Below are positions 9,633-18,354 of a stretch of DNA of 64,000 nucleotides, one piece after another (within the stretch, counting starts at the first letter, position 1; each line of letters starts with the position of its first letter). The DNA is from Candidatus Methylacidiphilum fumarolicum (GTDB lineage Bacteria > Verrucomicrobiota > Verrucomicrobiia > Methylacidiphilales > Methylacidiphilaceae): assembly GCF_949774925.1 (NCBI RefSeq), contig NZ_OX458932.1, positions 2,108,001-2,172,000 on the forward strand, in the 5' to 3' direction. The notes beneath the pieces are model-generated. The model had not been told where the DNA came from. It did not search any database and saw only the letters and a program-made list of their open reading frames with translations. Made by a program: the position numbers and the translations under genes.

Positions 9633-10603
9633 TTGTTTTCCTTTGTTTCTTTTGCTTCTTACAAAGTTTGTTTTCACAAACTGCTAACGATGGCATTGCA
9701 GCTATTGTAAACGATAAAGTGATCACTTTTTCTCAAGTCAGAAAACAGGTAGAACCCAATGAAGCCGTCTTAAGGGAAACCTATCAAGGGCCTGAACTGG
9801 TTGATCGGATCAAAGAAGCTCGGTTAAGTGCCTTGCGAGCCCTAATTGACAGAGAATTAATCATTCAGGATTTTAAAAGCAAGAAATATGCGATCCCCGA
9901 TTCGTTCATTGAATCCCGGATCAGAGACATTATCCGAACTCAATTTGATGGAGATAGAATTGCTTTTATTCGGACGCTCCAAGCCAATGGGGTAAGCGAA
10001 GAACAGTATAAGCAACAGATCCTCGAACAGATCATTGTCCAGGCCATGAGAATGAAAAATGTATCTGAACCGGTGATTATTTCTCCTTATCAAATTGAAA
10101 AGTATTATCATGATCACATAAGCCAATTTTTCGATCCTCCCCAAGTAAAATTACGAATCATTTTTCTGCAGAAAACTTCTTTTAAAGAGAAACGTGCTAC
10201 CGTTGACGGTCAGATAGAAGAATATGATCCTGCCAAAGAGACAGCCACAGAACTGTTAAGCAAACTGCAATTGGGTGCTGATTTTGCTGAATTAGCTAGA
10301 ACTTATTCCGAAGGACCTAAAAGAATGGATGGTGGGGATCTGGGATGGGTAACCAAAGATAGCCTTCGACCCGAAATAGCGGAAGCAGCCTTCTCCATGT
10401 ATCCAGGACAAACAAGTGGTGTGATAGAAACCGTTGACGGCTATTATATTATAAGGCTTGAGGATAAGCGGAAAGGAAAGCTTAAGCCCCTATCAGAGTT
10501 GAGGAGTCAGATTGAAGGCCTATTGATTCAAGAACAAAGACAAAAACTGCAACAACAATGGTTAAATAATTTAAAGGCAAAAGCCTTTATAAAAATGTTC
10601 TAA
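9614..10603 (+). CDS. SurA-type periplasmic peptidyl-prolyl isomerase
   Basis: 329-aa exported chaperone. A signal peptide (MVRSLLIVFLC, cleavage near LFSQTA) is followed by a SurA_N-like helical region with AAIVNDKVITFSQV, and one parvulin domain (about residues 175-285) containing the diagnostic GGDLGWV and FSMYPGQTSGVI segments. E. coli SurA has two parvulin domains; here there is one. Begins inside the last codons of mfd (19-bp overlap), so translational coupling is likely. Role inferred: outer-membrane protein folding. Confidence 0.88.
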   Translation: MVRSLLIVFLCFFCFLQSLFSQTANDGIAAIVNDKVITFSQVRKQVEPNEAVLRETYQGPELVDRIKEARLSALRALIDRELIIQDFKSKKYAIPDSFIESRIRDIIRTQFDGDRIAFIRTLQANGVSEEQYKQQILEQIIVQAMRMKNVSEPVIISPYQIEKYYHDHISQFFDPPQVKLRIIFLQKTSFKEKRATVDGQIEEYDPAKETATELLSKLQLGADFAELARTYSEGPKRMDGGDLGWVTKDSLRPEIAEAAFSMYPGQTSGVIETVDGYYIIRLEDKRKGKLKPLSELRSQIEGLLIQEQRQKLQQQWLNNLKAKAFIKMF

Positions 10604-10623
10604 AACTCATTCTACTCATTCCA

Positions 10624-11508
10624 ATGCATGTACCAACTATTGGCATCACTCTAGGAGAACCAGCCGGAATTGGTCCTGAAATCGTTTCAAAGGCTCTTCA
10701 GTGTAATAAAATCTCCAAACGTTTTGACTATAGAATTATCGGTCCAAAAACAAAATTTGAGCCTGGGAAGTTATCCCCTTCCTCTGCTGAAGCCGCATGG
10801 CAAGCTTTGGAGGAAGCTTTCAAACTTTGGGAAAAAAAAGAAATCCAAGCCATTGTCACCTCCCCTGTTCATAAAGGGAACCTTTTCCAAATTGGCTTTC
10901 CTTATCCAGGACAAACTGAATTTTTTGCTTCCAAGTTAGGTGTTCCCAAAGAGAAGGTGATCATGGCTATGTCCAGTCCAAAGCTCCATCTTTCTCTGCT
11001 CTCCACGCATCTAAGTCTCCAAGAAGCCATCCAAGCCATAACGAAGGATAAAATTAAGCTTGCAGCAGTCCTTTTGCTTGAATTCTTAAAAAAATTAAAG
11101 TCAAAATCATCCCTGAAAATTGCTATCGCAGGACTAAATCCTCATTCGGGAGAAATGGGACATTTTGGAAAAGAAGAACACGAATCCTATGAACCAGCCA
11201 TCGAGGAACTCAAAAGAAGTGGTTTGCTTGTAGAAGGTCCCCTTTCTCCTGATTCTGTCTTTAAAGAAGCTTTACAAGGAAAATACGACGGTGTTGTGGC
11301 CTCTTACCATGATCAAGGATTGATTCCATTCAAAATTGTATCCTTTTATTCTGGAGTTAATGTCACACTGGGATTGCCATTAATTCGCACTTCCCCTGAT
11401 CATGGTGTTGCCATCGATATTGCAGGAAAAAACAAAGCTGATCCAAGAAGCCTGATTGCAGCTATTAAACTAGCATGCAAACTCGTTTCTAAAGAAAACA
11501 GAAAGTAA
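10624..11508 (+). CDS. pdxA: 4-hydroxythreonine-4-phosphate dehydrogenase
   Basis: Pyridoxal-phosphate biosynthesis enzyme that oxidises 4-phosphohydroxy-L-threonine. 294 aa, shorter than the usual ~330 because the N-terminal region after GEPAGIGPEIV is compact. Substrate and metal sites are visible: TSPVHKGN, STHLSL (metal His), and ASYHDQGLIPFK (metal His), then SPDHGVAIDIAGK. Lies 21 bp after the SurA-type gene on the same strand, so probably one operon mfd-surA-pdxA; a surA-pdxA neighbourhood is also classical in E. coli. Confidence 0.94.
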   Translation: MHVPTIGITLGEPAGIGPEIVSKALQCNKISKRFDYRIIGPKTKFEPGKLSPSSAEAAWQALEEAFKLWEKKEIQAIVTSPVHKGNLFQIGFPYPGQTEFFASKLGVPKEKVIMAMSSPKLHLSLLSTHLSLQEAIQAITKDKIKLAAVLLLEFLKKLKSKSSLKIAIAGLNPHSGEMGHFGKEEHESYEPAIEELKRSGLLVEGPLSPDSVFKEALQGKYDGVVASYHDQGLIPFKIVSFYSGVNVTLGLPLIRTSPDHGVAIDIAGKNKADPRSLIAAIKLACKLVSKENRK

Positions 11509-11606
11509 AGGACTTTTTATTTATTTATTTATGAGGCAACCGATAAGTTATCGGTGAATCACTCTACATTTCATAATATATTTTCTGTTGATTAAGTATT
11601 ATTACA

Positions 11607-12890
11607 ATGAATGTTTCCGATTTAAGAGGCATACTCGCTTACATCCCTCAATTTAGAGAAAAGGTTTTTGTCATAGCCATTGATGGAGCCATTGCGGCCA
11701 GCGAAAATTTTCCTAATTTAGTGCTCGATCTAGCCGTATTAAGAAGTGTTGCCATAAAAGTCGTGTTAGTCCATGGGATCGCTCATCAGTTAAAGCAGCT
11801 TTCTCTGCTTTTACATACCGACTTATCTGATACCACAGGAATTGGTATTACCGATCAAAAGACTCATGAATTAAGCCTTATAGCTTCTTCCAAAGTAACT
11901 TTTCAAATACTAGAAGCTCTTTCAGCATCTGATCTCAGGGCCTGTGCCACAAATGCCATCATCGCCCATCCTTTTGGAATTGTCAGCGGCATAGATTATC
12001 AACTTACAGGCCGTATTAACAAAATTGACGTACCATTCATCGAGTATTTATTACAAAAAAATATCATTCCAGTCATAGGACCCATCGGTTTCGATGGGGA
12101 AGGGAAAAGTTATCGGATTAATTCCGATGCCGTCGCTCAGTGTATGGCCGAATCCCTTCATGCAGAAAAGCTTATCTATCTTACTACCTACCCTGGCATC
12201 CTTGATAATGAGGGCAATCTTATAAGAGAATTAGATGTCCAAGCGGCCCAAGAATTTCATAAAAACTTTTCTAAATCACAGCCCGAGCAACTCAGATCCA
12301 AATTAGAACACGCTATTCACGCATGCAAAAACGGAGTCAACCGTGTGCATATTATTGATGGAAGAATGGATGAAGCTTTGCTTTCAGAGATATTTTCTAA
12401 CACTGGCATAGGGACGATGATCTATGCCAATCAGTATGAATCGATCCGCCCAGCTCGTAAAAAAGATATCGGTGCGATTTTAAAACTTATCCAAGAACCG
12501 ATCGAATCGGATGAAATTTTGCCTAGAAAAGCTGGGGATATAGCCAGAGATCTCCAATCGTATTATGTTTTTGAACTAGACAAACAGATTGTAGGATGCA
12601 TGGCTGTCTATCCCTATCCCAAAACGTCTCAAGCCGAACTTGCCTGCCTTTCTGTAGCTAAGAGCCATGAAAATCAAGGCATTGGCAGAAAAATGATTCA
12701 TTATGCTGAAAAACTTGCCTCGCAACAGGGATTCAAGCAGCTTTTTCTCCTGTCGACTAGGGCTTATGTTTATTTTATGCAAAAAGGGGGATTTAAAGAA
12801 GCCGATCCCTCGATTCTCCCTTTGGAAAGAAAAATAAAATACGAAAAAAACGGTAGAAATTCAAAAGTGCTTTATAAGTCTCTTCAATAA
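11607..12890 (+). CDS. argA: Amino-acid N-acetyltransferase (N-acetylglutamate synthase)
   Basis: First step of arginine synthesis: acetyl-CoA + glutamate to N-acetylglutamate. The 427 aa form the classical ArgA two-domain layout: an amino-acid-kinase-like domain (residues 1-280, with VKVVLVHGIAHQ and a DGEGKSYRINSD segment) and a C-terminal GNAT domain (about 290-427) with LACLSVAKSHENQGIGRKM as the acetyl-CoA motif. The start ATG at 11607 follows an AT-rich leader with no strong Shine-Dalgarno. Convergent with the minus-strand gene ending at 12924. Confidence 0.9.
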   Translation: MNVSDLRGILAYIPQFREKVFVIAIDGAIAASENFPNLVLDLAVLRSVAIKVVLVHGIAHQLKQLSLLLHTDLSDTTGIGITDQKTHELSLIASSKVTFQILEALSASDLRACATNAIIAHPFGIVSGIDYQLTGRINKIDVPFIEYLLQKNIIPVIGPIGFDGEGKSYRINSDAVAQCMAESLHAEKLIYLTTYPGILDNEGNLIRELDVQAAQEFHKNFSKSQPEQLRSKLEHAIHACKNGVNRVHIIDGRMDEALLSEIFSNTGIGTMIYANQYESIRPARKKDIGAILKLIQEPIESDEILPRKAGDIARDLQSYYVFELDKQIVGCMAVYPYPKTSQAELACLSVAKSHENQGIGRKMIHYAEKLASQQGFKQLFLLSTRAYVYFMQKGGFKEADPSILPLERKIKYEKNGRNSKVLYKSLQ

Positions 12891-12923
12891 ATGCTCTCCC
12901 TCAACAACTATGAGTAGATCGAC

Positions 12924-13508
12924 TTAGAGATTGTGGTTTCTTTTTTTTAAAAAAAGTTTTCTTGAATGCTCCAAAAAGAGAGGGCAGGCTTCCAAACAAA
13001 CCAAAGGAATCGAAGCGTCTTCTTTGAGTTCTGAATACATTCCATGCCAGAGATTTTTTCTAAGGCATTTTACCCGACATAATGCTTCCACAGTCTCATC
13101 AGCTATGGAATCTGCTTCTTTTTCTATCACTTTATACATACCAATTTGTCTGCCAATGGTCTCTTGAAAAGAAACTGGACCGAATATCCTTGCTTTTAGA
13201 CCAAACCAATGTGTCAGTGCAAAGGGATAGATTGCCTCAATGGCATAAAAAAGCCCTTGACAATCAACTGGCCCATATTTCCACCCACGAAGGATGCCCA
13301 TCTCCGCTTTTAATGGTCTGTAGTACCCTTGCTCATCTTGGCGTAAATATAACTTCAAATCTAAAAGGGAGGGTAGGCAGACCAGGGAATCATTCCACTG
13401 ATCCTTTCGGTTGTATATCCAGTACCCTTCAGCAATCTGAAGCTCTCCAATATACAATGGAGGAGGATTTTCAGAAAGCCACTTTTGCCACTTCTCCAAA
13501 AGATTCAT
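12924..13508 (-). CDS. DR2241-like 4Fe-4S protein, partner of the CbiX chelatase
   Basis: 194 aa with four cysteines in two C-x3-C pairs near the C-terminus (CRVKC and CLEAC, residues about 145-180). I recognise this as the stabilising plus 4Fe-4S domains that in Deinococcus DR2241 are fused behind a CbiX chelatase. Here the domain is a separate protein whose start codon lies inside the end of the chelatase gene (38-bp overlap), so the two are expected to be made together and to interact. Likely role: cluster-bearing partner in siroheme or cobalamin metal insertion (inference). Confidence 0.72.
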   Translation of the reverse strand: MNLLEKWQKWLSENPPPLYIGELQIAEGYWIYNRKDQWNDSLVCLPSLLDLKLYLRQDEQGYYRPLKAEMGILRGWKYGPVDCQGLFYAIEAIYPFALTHWFGLKARIFGPVSFQETIGRQIGMYKVIEKEADSIADETVEALCRVKCLRKNLWHGMYSELKEDASIPLVCLEACPLFLEHSRKLFLKKRNHNL

Positions 13509-14307
13509 CGAATGCTACAACCTGCTCAAGAATTACTTGCTCCATTCCCTCCATAGTCCCTACCGCTTTGGTATACCATACATAGCGGCCCTCCACATCC
13601 TGAGGATAGCTGATAGCAGAAGTTCTTAAACTTTTTTTTATCCCCATCAGCTTTGGAACATCCACATAGGAATGGTCTCCTTCAGAAATAAAAAAAGGAA
13701 CAGTAAAGATATATTTTGATCTAACATACTCTTTCCAGCTGGAAATTCGAGGCTCCTCTTCAAGAAAAAAAACATGACATTCTTTAAAGATCCCTTTTTG
13801 CTGCAATATCTTCCAATGCAGATAGGTTGTTTCTTTGGAATGGACATTTTTTTTGGTTCCATGACTGACCAATAAAAGAGCACTTTCAGAAAGTATAGAA
13901 CTAGCCATCTTAAAATCGATTGCCCGACCAATCGCCTCGATGATTAACTCTGAGACTCTAGGATTTTCACCAACAGCTCTACAATAACTCACCATCTTTT
14001 TCCCCATTCTAGTCACTGGTCCTTCGATTCCCATCTCAGAGGGGATGACTTTGGTTGTAAAAAAGCCGTGACTTAAAAAAAAAGGGACCACATAAATCAA
14101 AGAGGATGGAATAGATAAAAGAGTCTGATGAAAAGAAGGTTCTTCTTTCCAAAATGTTTCATAGACATTTTCAAATAATTTTTTATTGCGAATCTTCTCT
14201 GCATTAATATATACCGGCAGGGCTGCTTCAGAATTATATAAAGATCCATGTCCAGCCAGAACAAGGGATGCTTTTGACCAGTGGATGGCATGGGGAAAAG
14301 AGCTCAT
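13471..14307 (-). CDS. CbiX-type sirohydrochlorin chelatase, two-domain
   Basis: Inserts Fe2+ (siroheme) or Co2+ (cobalamin) into sirohydrochlorin. 278 aa with two CbiX half-domains, each carrying a catalytic-type His in a strand-turn: LVLAGHGSLY near residue 18 and LLVSHGTKKN near residue 150; PFFLSHGFFT and PFFISEGDHS are the matching second strands, the second having Glu in place of His. Followed by the overlapping 4Fe-4S gene. Which metal is used cannot be told from sequence. Confidence 0.85.
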   Translation of the reverse strand: MSSFPHAIHWSKASLVLAGHGSLYNSEAALPVYINAEKIRNKKLFENVYETFWKEEPSFHQTLLSIPSSLIYVVPFFLSHGFFTTKVIPSEMGIEGPVTRMGKKMVSYCRAVGENPRVSELIIEAIGRAIDFKMASSILSESALLLVSHGTKKNVHSKETTYLHWKILQQKGIFKECHVFFLEEEPRISSWKEYVRSKYIFTVPFFISEGDHSYVDVPKLMGIKKSLRTSAISYPQDVEGRYVWYTKAVGTMEGMEQVILEQVVAFDESFGEVAKVAF

Positions 14308-14338
14308 AGAATAACTCTAATTGATTTTTTTTCTATCG

Positions 14339-14367
14339 TTGACAAAAAAGATATTTTTTTCTTTAAG
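14339..14367 (+). promoter_or_regulatory. Candidate sigma-70 promoter for fba
   Basis: TTGACA at 14339-14344 followed after 17 bp by TTTAAG at 14362-14367, 57 bp before the fba start codon. The -35 box is perfect; the -10 matches four of six positions. The spacer is almost pure A/T. Pattern match only. Confidence 0.4.
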
Positions 14368-14423
14368 AAAATCTTTTTACTATTAAGAAGAAAAAGAAAA
14401 AAATAGACAAAAGGAGTTTCAAA

Positions 14424-15398
14424 ATGATCGTTACGGCAGCGGAGTTATTTAAAGTTGCGTATGGTAAATTTGCAGTGGGCGCTTATAACATTAACAATAT
14501 GGAACAAACCCATGGCCTCTTTCGTGGAGGGATTCAGTCTCAGTCCCCTTTTATTATACAGATCTCCAAAGGCGCTAGAAAATATGCAGACAAAAGAATG
14601 CTCGAAGCGATGATTAGGGCTGCTGAAGCTATTTATCCTGAAGCCGTATTTGTCGTACACTTAGATCATGGAGACGAAGAGACCTGTTATGATTGTATCG
14701 ATTCAGGTTTTTATAGCTCAGTAATGATTGATGCTTCTCATGAACCATTTGAGAAGAATGTAGAAATTACGCGTCGGGTTGTGGAAAGGGCCCATGCCAA
14801 AGGAGTAAGTGTAGAAGCTGAATTAGGAATGCTAGGCGGGGTAGAAGAAGATGTTAAGGTAGAAGAAGGGCATGCCTGTCTGACTGATCCAGAGCAAGCA
14901 AAAGAATTTGTTCGATTGACTGGATGCGATTCTTTGGCTTGTGCTATCGGCACAAGTCATGGAGCCTATAAGTTTAAAGGCAAACAATCCATCCGCTTTG
15001 ATGTTTTAGAAAAAATTCAAAAAAACCTTCCCGGATTTCCACTCGTTATGCATGGCAGCTCGAGTGTTCCGAAATCAGAAATCATGAGGATCAACGCGGC
15101 TGGAGGTAAATTAGATCCAAGCGCTTGCGGTGTGGATGATAATGAATATTTACCAGCGGCTAAACTTGGAGTCACCAAAATCAACATCGACACCGATGGC
15201 AGGCTTGTGTGGACAAGAGTGCATAGGGAGTATTTACGAGATCATCCTGAAGAATTCGATTTCCGAGGCCCAGGGAGAGTATTTATGACGGAGTATGCCA
15301 ATTTCATTGCTAGTCGAAGTGAAAAATTGGGCTCTGCCAATACACTTTCTGAAGTCAGAAATTCGATCCTAGAGCTCAGAAAAAATAAAGCAGCTTAA
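14424..15398 (+). CDS. fba: Class II fructose-bisphosphate aldolase
   Basis: Zn-dependent aldolase of glycolysis, gluconeogenesis and the Calvin or ribulose-monophosphate cycles. 324 aa. Zinc and catalytic residues are visible: HLDHGDEE (His and Asp), SVMIDASHEPFE, VEAELGMLGGVEED, GTSHGAYKF and VMHGSSSVP (zinc His), NIDTDGR. A strong AAAGGAG lies 7 bp before the ATG at 14424. Divergent from the cbiX pair. The intact catalytic set and good ribosome site suggest a highly expressed central enzyme. Confidence 0.95.
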   Translation: MIVTAAELFKVAYGKFAVGAYNINNMEQTHGLFRGGIQSQSPFIIQISKGARKYADKRMLEAMIRAAEAIYPEAVFVVHLDHGDEETCYDCIDSGFYSSVMIDASHEPFEKNVEITRRVVERAHAKGVSVEAELGMLGGVEEDVKVEEGHACLTDPEQAKEFVRLTGCDSLACAIGTSHGAYKFKGKQSIRFDVLEKIQKNLPGFPLVMHGSSSVPKSEIMRINAAGGKLDPSACGVDDNEYLPAAKLGVTKINIDTDGRLVWTRVHREYLRDHPEEFDFRGPGRVFMTEYANFIASRSEKLGSANTLSEVRNSILELRKNKAA

Positions 15399-15608
15399 TA
15401 AATCAAAAGAGTTGTTTTGCTAAAACTTTTTTAAAAAAAGAATTTTTGACTTTTCTCTACAACTAAGGGAATCTTTATTTGTTGTTTTTTACTTCTGTTT
15501 CCAATTTTTGGTTTCAAAGTGAAAAACAAGGTGGTGGGTAAGTGTGCTAGCATTGTTGCTAGATGCCGATCTCCATTTTGAATTAATCCTTAAAGAAATG
15601 TTAGTTTT

Positions 15609-15908
15609 ATGAATAGAACAAGACTCTATGTAGGTAATCTCCCTTTTCGAATTTCGGAAAACGATCTTCGAGAACTTTTTGAACAATATGGTCAAGTCAA
15701 CGAAATCAATCTTATAGTTGATAAAATGACTGGGCAATCCAGAGGATTCGCTTTCGTAACAATGGAGACATCTCAAGCAGCTCAATCTGCTATTGATAGT
15801 CTTAATGGAACGAGTATCAGCGGCCGACAGATCGTTGTCAACGAAGCCAAACCTAGGGAAGAAAGACCTCATAGACATAGAGAAAATTCTGGAAGATCAA
15901 GAAGATGA
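15609..15908 (+). CDS. Single RRM RNA-binding protein
   Basis: 99 aa made of one RNA-recognition motif (residues 4-80) plus a basic tail. RNP2 is LYVGNL, RNP1 is RGFAFVTM, both with the aromatic RNA-stacking residues; the tail (REERPHRHRENSGRSRR) is Arg/His-rich. This is the cyanobacterial Rbp-type architecture, small proteins often induced by cold. A 210-bp AT-rich leader precedes it and a perfect terminator follows (15978-16020), so it is a single-gene unit. Confidence 0.92.
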   Translation: MNRTRLYVGNLPFRISENDLRELFEQYGQVNEINLIVDKMTGQSRGFAFVTMETSQAAQSAIDSLNGTSISGRQIVVNEAKPREERPHRHRENSGRSRR

Positions 15909-15977
15909 TAGCAATAGCTTCTTTTAAGATCTATTCCAGCAATTCTGAGTATTATTAAATCATTCTAAATCTTTATC

Positions 15978-16020
15978 AATATGGGCAAACTGCAATATTA
16001 GGTTTGCCCATATTATATTC
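15978..16020 (+). terminator. Intrinsic terminator after the RRM gene
   Basis: Perfect 13-bp inverted repeat (15978-15990 with 16002-16014), loop of 11 nt, followed by an AT-rich stretch with T runs. The stem is itself flanked by A and T, so it could also work on the other strand, where there is no gene. Confidence 0.8.
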
Positions 16021-16090
16021 TTTTGTTTTTTGCATTAATTGGTGACTTGTCGAGTCTAAGAAAAAAATTTATTTTATCACAAAAAAAAAG

Positions 16091-16879
16091 TTGAAAGTCG
16101 TTTTTTTTGGAGATGTTGTTGGTGAAACAGGAAGGGAAGTGTTAAGGGAGGCTATCCCAAAAATTAAATCTTTGTATCAACCCGATTTTATTATAGCCAA
16201 TGGAGAGAATGCAGCTGGAGGTAACGGGATAACACCTAAAATCACCTATGAATTTTTAAGGCTTGGCATCGACGTCATTACTCTTGGGGATCATGCATGG
16301 GATCAAAAAGAGATAGTTTCTTTTATTCAAGATGAACCTAGATTGTTAAGGCCTATTAACTATCCTCCTGAAACCCCAGGAGAGGGTTACATTATTGTTA
16401 AAGGAAATGGGAAAAAATTGGCTGTTCTTTGTGCCATTGGCAGAACGTTTATGATCCCCCAGACAGACAATCCCTTTCTCATTAGTAAAAAAATCATTAC
16501 TGAATTACATAAAGAAACTCCCTGTATTTTTGTCGATTTCCATGCTGAAGCTACTTCTGAAAAGATCGCTTTTGGCAGATTTCTGGATGGGTCTGTTTCT
16601 GCCGTAGTTGGTACCCATACCCATGTGCAAACAGCCGATGAAACCATTTTTCCTGGAGGTACTGCCTATATTACCGATGTGGGATTTTGTGGAGCGCATG
16701 ATTCGGTGATTGGTAGAGAAATTGGTCCAATCATTTATAGGTATACAACCCTGTTACCAACAAAATTTGTGTTAGCAACGAATAACCCGAAGGCTAATGG
16801 GATATTTGTTGAAATCGAAGAGCAGAGTGGTAAGGCCCTAAAAATAGAAAGAATTCAACTTTCTTTTAATCTATCTTAA
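16091..16879 (+). CDS. ymdB: YmdB-family metallophosphoesterase
   Basis: 2',3'-cyclic-nucleotide phosphodiesterase family (YmdB/DR1281). 262 aa from a TTG start at 16091, which is where similarity begins (MKVVFFGDVVGE). Metal ligands seen: GDVVG, IANGENAAGG, TLGDHAWD, VDFHAEAT, VGTHTHVQT, and TDVGFCG. Length and residues are typical. In Bacillus the enzyme affects biofilm and cAMP or RNA turnover; the role here is unknown. Confidence 0.92.
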   Translation: MKVVFFGDVVGETGREVLREAIPKIKSLYQPDFIIANGENAAGGNGITPKITYEFLRLGIDVITLGDHAWDQKEIVSFIQDEPRLLRPINYPPETPGEGYIIVKGNGKKLAVLCAIGRTFMIPQTDNPFLISKKIITELHKETPCIFVDFHAEATSEKIAFGRFLDGSVSAVVGTHTHVQTADETIFPGGTAYITDVGFCGAHDSVIGREIGPIIYRYTTLLPTKFVLATNNPKANGIFVEIEEQSGKALKIERIQLSFNLS

Positions 16880-17094
16880 TACTTAAGGTGTGTGTGGACA
16901 CGCATTGTTCTATCCCTTCCCATCCCCAATTTTCTCATAACGTTGTTTTTAAATCATGATTTGTAGAGAAGAACCTATCGTATCCTTTTTATTGTATGGT
17001 CGCATGGAAGAGACTTTCTATAGTTTCATTCAAACATGATATAGGTATGCTTGGGATCTGTCCAAACCAGGGCATTCGCATTCCCACTTTTCCT

Positions 17095-17874
17095 ATGGCT
17101 CTTAGGTTAATTTTACAGTTTATTTGTTCGCTTTTGTTTCTTTTCTTCCCCTATCAAGCCTTTTCTCATCCCGATGTCGACCTCTTAGTAAAAAATATCA
17201 TCACAGAATCGGAAAAAATGGCCAAAGTCATTAAACTTAGTTCGTTTAAAGAAGAAGTGCATCTAGAAAAACTCAATAGTCAATGGTATCCTGAGACAAC
17301 AAAGGATATCCATTTTTTCGTTGGTCCCGGAGGAGATCCTCTAAATTTGGATAAATTTTCTGAAAAAGAAAGAAAATTTGTTCATTCTGAAGCAAGGATA
17401 ACACGGGAAGCTCTTGACACCCTTTTTTCTTTGCATGAGGCTATCCACCGATTTGATTTAAAGTTTGTCCGAGAAGAAACACCCAGTATGGGAGAGCCAT
17501 TTTACATTATTGATTTTTCTCCCAAAAAGAATCTTCCCTATAGAACTCGCATGGAAAAAGTATGTAATTTCCTTTCAGGAAGACTTAAAATCCGTAAAAA
17601 AGATTTTTCCGTTAGCGAAGCAAAAGTCACTCTAACAGAGCCTGTAGATCTTTTCTGGTTTTTGGCACGGCTTGAAAAACTATCGTTTTATTATGCTTCA
17701 AAAAATCTTCCAGAAGGAAGTTTTCCTGAAACAATCGATTTTATTTATCACCTGGCTTTACCTCTAAAAAGTATTAAAGAACATGAAATGATTCGCATCT
17801 CAGAATATCATTTTGCTCATTCTGAGATTACAGCAAAACCTAATATTGAAACAGTAAAAAAGGACGGATTATGA
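17095..17874 (+). CDS. Secreted LolA/RseB-like protein of unknown function
   Basis: 259 aa from the ATG at 17095, preferred over the upstream in-frame ATG at 16996 because a clean signal peptide starts here (MALRLILQFICSLLFLFF, cleavage near QAFSHPD). Two stretches, residues about 140-170 and 190-240, have the alternating pattern of an antiparallel sheet with conserved-looking FSPKKNLPYRTRMEKV and LALPLKSIKEHEMIRISEY, suggestive of the LolA/RseB lipoprotein-binding fold. Weak assignment. Shares an ATGA overlap with the TauE-type gene, so the two are translationally coupled. Confidence 0.55.
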   Translation: MALRLILQFICSLLFLFFPYQAFSHPDVDLLVKNIITESEKMAKVIKLSSFKEEVHLEKLNSQWYPETTKDIHFFVGPGGDPLNLDKFSEKERKFVHSEARITREALDTLFSLHEAIHRFDLKFVREETPSMGEPFYIIDFSPKKNLPYRTRMEKVCNFLSGRLKIRKKDFSVSEAKVTLTEPVDLFWFLARLEKLSFYYASKNLPEGSFPETIDFIYHLALPLKSIKEHEMIRISEYHFAHSEITAKPNIETVKKDGL

Positions 17875-18239
17875 ACATTACAGGATTAATTCTGCTTGGC
17901 TTGACCGCTGGCTTTGCAAGCGGTTGTTTTGGAGTTGGAGGAGGAATCGTTATCGTTCCTGCACTCATTCTCTTCTTTGGTATCCCCTACCATGTAGCTG
18001 TTGGCACCTCCCTAGCAGTCATCATTCCTATTGCGCTAGCGGGAAGTATTTTTAACGGTTGGCTGCAGAAAATTGACTGGTCTATTGTTTGGGTTATTCT
18101 CATTTTCGGAGTCATAGGAGCCCTTATAGGAGTATGGTCTATTCAGAAAATACCAGCTAATATAGCTAAAAAAATATTTTCTTTTTTTCTTCTTTACTCT
18201 GCCTATCGTCTTTGGATCGGATCTCCCATAAAGAGTTAA
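17871..18239 (+). CDS. Half-size TauE/SafE-type membrane protein
   Basis: 122 aa, four predicted membrane helices, with the family's N-terminal half (GLTAGFASGCFGVGGG, then FGIPYHVAVGTSLAVI). Full TauE/SafE anion exporters have about 250-270 aa and two such repeats; this one stops after the first. A half-size protein would need to dimerise. Start codon overlaps the stop of the preceding secreted-protein gene. Possible sulfite or organic anion export (family knowledge, not shown here). Confidence 0.8.
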   Translation: MNITGLILLGLTAGFASGCFGVGGGIVIVPALILFFGIPYHVAVGTSLAVIIPIALAGSIFNGWLQKIDWSIVWVILIFGVIGALIGVWSIQKIPANIAKKIFSFFLLYSAYRLWIGSPIKS

Positions 18240-18354
18240 TAGGATGAGTAGGAGGGCACAAGCTAACTCCAAGAAGAAAATTCAACTGGCAATATTTTTC
18301 TTTTTGTCGATTACTTAGGAAAATGCGTATTCTTTTTTAAGAGAAATTAAAGCT

